This document shows positions 61,019-64,000 of a stretch of DNA of 64,000 nt, in pieces. The notes under the pieces are model-generated. The model was not told the origin of the DNA. It did no database searches and saw only the letters and a list, made by a program, of their open reading frames with translations. Source of the DNA: Vacuolonema iberomarrocanum LEGE 07170 (GTDB taxonomy: Bacteria > Cyanobacteriota > Cyanobacteriia > Elainellales > Elainellaceae); contig JADEXA010000025.1 of the NCBI GenBank assembly GCA_015207365.1, positions 28,078-92,077 of the forward strand, in the 5' to 3' direction. Made by a program: the position numbers and the translations under genes. How positions within the stretch are numbered: the stretch's first letter is position 1; each line of letters starts with the position of its first letter.

Positions 61019-63319
61019 TCACAAACGGGGTAAGAGTTCAGGAATCAATTCGGCCGGGACGATAGAGAGCGCCCGGTTTTGTCCATCTAGCCCACCCTGA
61101 CGATAGAGAGCACGGACAGTTTTGATGATATGGTTCACGGCCGTTTGGCGAAGATTGGGCTTGCTTTGCCAACCCGACAGAGCCGTTACATGATGTCGCA
61201 ACGCCGTTTCCAAATGCTGAGTGCAATCATTGATGGGCACAAGCAGTTGGCTATCAGTGGCGAGTTGATAGTGAGCCAGTCCCAAATTGGCATAGCTGGC
61301 GTAGATATCGAAACTGAGGGAGGGGGCACCCGATCGCTTTTCCAGTTGTGCCACACTTGCAACCGCCGCATCATAGGCAGCGATCGCCTGCTGCCAGTAG
61401 CATAGGCGATTATCCCCGCTCGGCTCCTGGTTCGCCAGATGCCAGAAGGCCGTGCCCAGATTGTTCTGGGTGGCCGCATGGGCCAGCAACGACAGGCCGG
61501 GGGTGCGGTAGGTGAGGGCAATTTTGTAGGCGGCGATCGCCTGATTCAGCCAACGTTCGGGCTGCTCATACTGGGCTAAGTTCCACAGCGCCGTGCCCAG
61601 GTTGTTTTGAATCATGCCATAGCCGCTGGGATCCGCCTCTGGCGTGCAATTGTTGAGCGCTTCGGTGTAGGCGGCGATCGCCCCCGTCAGGTGATGCCGG
61701 GGTTGCTCATGCTGCGCCAGAGTCCACAGGGTTGCACCCAAATTGTTCTGCGTTGAGGCATAGCGCGCCGGATCAGTCTCGGCTGAACGATAGGTTAGCA
61801 CCTGCTGATAGGCTTGCACCGACCGTTTTAGATACTCAATCGGGGTTTCGTACCGCGCTAGATCGGCGTAGGCCGCTCCCAGGTTATTTTGCAGCATAGC
61901 AGCGGTCTGGGGTTGCTCGGCCTCATCCAACCGCGTCAGCCCTATCTCGTAGGCTTCAACGGCCTGAGAAAGCTGATTGATCGCTGCATCTGGCTGACTC
62001 CGGTGACGCGAAACCATCCAGTGCAAATTGCCCAAATCATTCAACACATCCGCCCACAATGGTGAGGCTTCGGGCAACCAAATCAGCACTTGCTCATAGG
62101 CGTAGATGCCGTCTTCGAGGGTGTCCAGGGTCGCCTCTCCTCGTTCCGTGCGATCGCGGAAGCGATCGCCTAACACCCGATAGGCTTCGGCAATTACAGC
62201 CGCTGGTGCATTTTGCTCATGCAGCCGCCGAATGTACTGGCGCAATTGCTCAATTTGCGCCGCCGGATCGGCTGGGGTTGGCAACGCCTCTTGCACCATG
62301 GGCTGAGCTGGCGTTAGGACGGCATCCTTAGAGGGGGCAGTCGCCGCAGAAGCAGGCGTTGCCGTTTCATCCTGCGGCTCTAACCGTTCAATTTCTAGCA
62401 GTTTCCCCCTGGGAGCATCTGTGGCTGTGTCGGCCACCTCGCGTTCCTCGCGCAATGCCTCCGTAGTCCCTGATGCATTTGGTTGCCGCTCTTTTAGGGC
62501 AACGGGCTTCACAGACAGGAGCGAAATGGATTGGGTGGTGGTTGGTTGTGTCTGAGCGATCGCCACCTTCTCCGCCGCCGTCGCTGCCGGAGCCGTCGTT
62601 TTTGACGGTTGCTTCTTCAACCCATAGATCTGAGGGTGGCGCGACTGGGTAGGCGATGGGGTCGGAGGCTCGTCCGGTCCTGTATCGGAGGAAGCATCGG
62701 AGATCGGCTTGGGGCGATCGGGCGAGGCTTCTACGGGCGCGATATCCGGCGCAGCCGCAAGGGGACGCGGATCGCCCATGAACTCGAAAATGGCCGTGCG
62801 GCAGCGCCAAAACTCTGGGGCAGACTGAGGCAACATGCGGAACCAGGGGCGCGGCATCCAAAATAATAAGCTGCAGTCCAGCACGGGTAAGCTGCGCTCA
62901 ATATCTTGCAAGTGCGCCAAAAACTGTCGCTGCACCATCGCTGGCTGACGCGTCAAATGCTCAATCCCCAGGAACTGGAAGGCTGGCAATGGCAACCGCC
63001 GCTTGCCACTGCGGGGCAATGGGTTGAAGGACAGCCACTGAGCAATCTGCACGACCGGATTGGGGGACTCTAGACCCAGCTTGAGACCCACCAAGCGTGG
63101 ATAGGTGAGATCCGCATTTTCACGGTAGGCATAGCGGGGGTCACGACGGGGGTGGCGCAGATCTTGTTGCAAGTGACTGGCAAGGCGATCGCGTAATGGC
63201 AAATCGTCGCAAACCGCCAGAAATATCTGGCGGCGTAGGTTTAGGCTCAATGCCAACTTCAGACGCAAATAGGTCTGCTGATTAAGCCCAAAAATTGGTT
63301 GAGAAGAAGTGTCGATCAC
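61019..63319 (-). CDS. Tetratricopeptide repeat protein
   Basis: 766 residues from GTG 63319 (no Shine-Dalgarno visible). Residues 1-185 form a domain that reads like a degenerate NTPase (LRRQIFLAVCDDLPLRDRLA, SLPVLDCSLLFWMPRPWFRM, FWRCRTAIFEFMGDP). Residues 190-370 are a Pro-, Ala-, Thr-rich linker. From about 380 to 690 are seven or so TPR-like repeats of about 50 residues built on (A)xxQNNLGxAxxxLAQYE, the MLQNNLGAAYADLARYETPI type. Such proteins act as scaffolds. The N-terminal part is typical of cyanobacterial TPR proteins of unknown function. Confidence 0.85.
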   Translation of the reverse strand: MIDTSSQPIFGLNQQTYLRLKLALSLNLRRQIFLAVCDDLPLRDRLASHLQQDLRHPRRDPRYAYRENADLTYPRLVGLKLGLESPNPVVQIAQWLSFNPLPRSGKRRLPLPAFQFLGIEHLTRQPAMVQRQFLAHLQDIERSLPVLDCSLLFWMPRPWFRMLPQSAPEFWRCRTAIFEFMGDPRPLAAAPDIAPVEASPDRPKPISDASSDTGPDEPPTPSPTQSRHPQIYGLKKQPSKTTAPAATAAEKVAIAQTQPTTTQSISLLSVKPVALKERQPNASGTTEALREEREVADTATDAPRGKLLEIERLEPQDETATPASAATAPSKDAVLTPAQPMVQEALPTPADPAAQIEQLRQYIRRLHEQNAPAAVIAEAYRVLGDRFRDRTERGEATLDTLEDGIYAYEQVLIWLPEASPLWADVLNDLGNLHWMVSRHRSQPDAAINQLSQAVEAYEIGLTRLDEAEQPQTAAMLQNNLGAAYADLARYETPIEYLKRSVQAYQQVLTYRSAETDPARYASTQNNLGATLWTLAQHEQPRHHLTGAIAAYTEALNNCTPEADPSGYGMIQNNLGTALWNLAQYEQPERWLNQAIAAYKIALTYRTPGLSLLAHAATQNNLGTAFWHLANQEPSGDNRLCYWQQAIAAYDAAVASVAQLEKRSGAPSLSFDIYASYANLGLAHYQLATDSQLLVPINDCTQHLETALRHHVTALSGWQSKPNLRQTAVNHIIKTVRALYRQGGLDGQNRALSIVPAELIPELLPRL

Positions 63320-63732
63320 GGGAGGGAGACGATCTCAGGAAAAATACGGATGAAAGGTTCAAGATACTTCCTCCTACTGGCATCCAAAGGCCATTTCAGG
63401 ACGAGTAGCGGCCTTTTCCGTGCCGCAAATCGTCCGGATCGCCTGCGAATACTGGCATTTCTCTATTCCATTGCCCGAAATTGAGCTATCAATTTATTGC
63501 GCTAATTTTTTTTCAAAGATAAACTTTGCCACTATCTTCTCCTCAAGAACATAATTCAAGCACTGCAAGCAGAACGGGCGAGAGCAAGAAGATCAGCGTG
63601 CTTGTCGTGAAGGCCAAAGTCGCGGCTAACCAGCCAATGGGCTCAATGCTGCTCAGGGTTCAAGCCATATTTGTCATTTTGGAGGGTGCGATCATTGCGC
63701 GATCGCTCTTCACTATCTTCACGGCACTGCAT
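63320..63732. other. Spacer without convincing gene
   Basis: About 410 bp. A plus-strand frame at 63526-63756 ends with a hydrophobic stretch (VQAIFVILEGAIIARSLFTI), but it has no clear start site and it overlaps the partial gene at the edge. I do not call it. Confidence 0.4.
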
Positions 63733-64000
63733 TTACTCCGAGCAATATCTCGATAGAGCAATGCTAGAGCGATCGCGTTTTATCACGGCTGGCATGCATT
63801 GGTCTTGTCCTGTATTCATATCGAATCCGGTTAAATAGCCGTAAAATCCAACTATCGTTTGTGCCCGCTGCAAGTATTTGTTTAGCGTCGGGTCTTCGTT
63901 TTCTAACGCGAGAAGGATGCGCAAACAGATAGTGGGCTTATAGGGTTTAGGCGGAACGTTACCCCATCCACCGATTGATACCGTGTTGTCCCCTTGTGAC
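63733..64000 (-). CDS. 3' part of an unknown gene whose end runs through repeats B and C
   Basis: Open on the minus strand from the right edge (first full codon at 63999) to TAA at 63733-63735, 88 codons. The first 44 codons read like protein (SIGGWGNVPPKPYKPTICLR, ILLALENEDPTLNKYLQ). From 63871 the frame is translated from half of element C (RAQTIVGFYGYLTGFD), then from a B end (MNTGQDQ), then from other spacer sequence. So the original C-terminus was probably replaced. I do not recognise the protein. It could be a pseudogene. Confidence 0.5.
   Translation of the reverse strand, partial: SQGDNTVSIGGWGNVPPKPYKPTICLRILLALENEDPTLNKYLQRAQTIVGFYGYLTGFDMNTGQDQCMPAVIKRDRSSIALSRYCSE
63806..63871. 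repeat. Truncated element C joined to a B end
   Basis: GTCCTGTATTCA at 63806 resembles a B right end; TATCGAATCCGGTTAAATAG from 63819 to GTGCCCGCTGC at 63871 is the left half of element C. The right half is missing; instead the sequence passes into the coding end of the edge gene. Confidence 0.7.

Noticed and set aside
63526..63756. 76-codon plus-strand frame with a hydrophobic end
   Set aside because: No clear start site, and it overlaps the better-supported minus-strand frame from the right edge.

Overview
The window is chromosomal DNA of a cyanobacterium. Evidence: a cpcBA phycocyanin operon, dense GCGATCGC (HIP1) octamers, and several families typical of cyanobacteria (DUF3119, DUF3086, UPF0182, Uma2, a CyaC-like cyclase). 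The species cannot be named from the sequence alone.

Layout. 1-10 kb: the 5' part of a fused sugar-PTS protein (EIIA-HPr-EI) leaving the left edge, TerC, a glycosyltransferase, a MazG-like NTP pyrophosphatase, an MFS transporter, Obg and a small metal-site protein. 10-23.6 kb is an accessory, defence-like block: a Trypco1 (CU044_2847) protein, two tandem caspase-nSTAND-WD40 proteins, two decayed copies of one C-terminal sequence (probably a DNA methylase), a RelE/ParE-type toxin-antitoxin pair, an SRAP (HMCES/YedK) protein and an Eco57I-like adenine methyltransferase without a visible nuclease. 23.7-35 kb: a SAM methyltransferase, an HdrB-like protein, DUF3119-DUF3086-plsY, convergent cpcBA, tRNA-Pro(GGG), GNAT, an SDR lacking its Tyr-Lys pair, Uma2 and a short pyruvate kinase-like protein. 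35-48 kb: a giant secreted alkaline phosphatase with two catalytic domains plus Calx-beta and RTX repeats, UPF0182, DUF29, MATE, and an exbB-exbD-exbD operon. 49-64 kb: cysQ, coaX, a degenerate alpha/beta hydrolase, a CyaC-like hybrid kinase/adenylate cyclase convergent with a CHASE2-PAS-GGDEF protein, a TPR protein, and a gene entering from the right edge.

About 20 short (about 90-110 bp) palindromic elements of at least five families (here A to F) fill the intergenic spaces. They behave like MITEs: one sits inside another, some are joined end to end through a shared TA, and their arms vary with compensating changes. In four genes the stop codon TAA is the first three bases of an element end (TAAT...), including the Trypco1 and first caspase genes. 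A fifth gene, at the right edge, reads through two element fragments.

How genes may work together: the two caspase proteins and the Trypco1 protein look like a sensor-NTPase-protease immunity or cell-death module (inference from architecture). The CyaC-like and GGDEF proteins could couple cAMP and c-di-GMP signalling. The ExbB-ExbD-ExbD set would use proton motive force, but one ExbD has Asn in place of the membrane Asp. The alkaline phosphatase has a possible Pho box just upstream.
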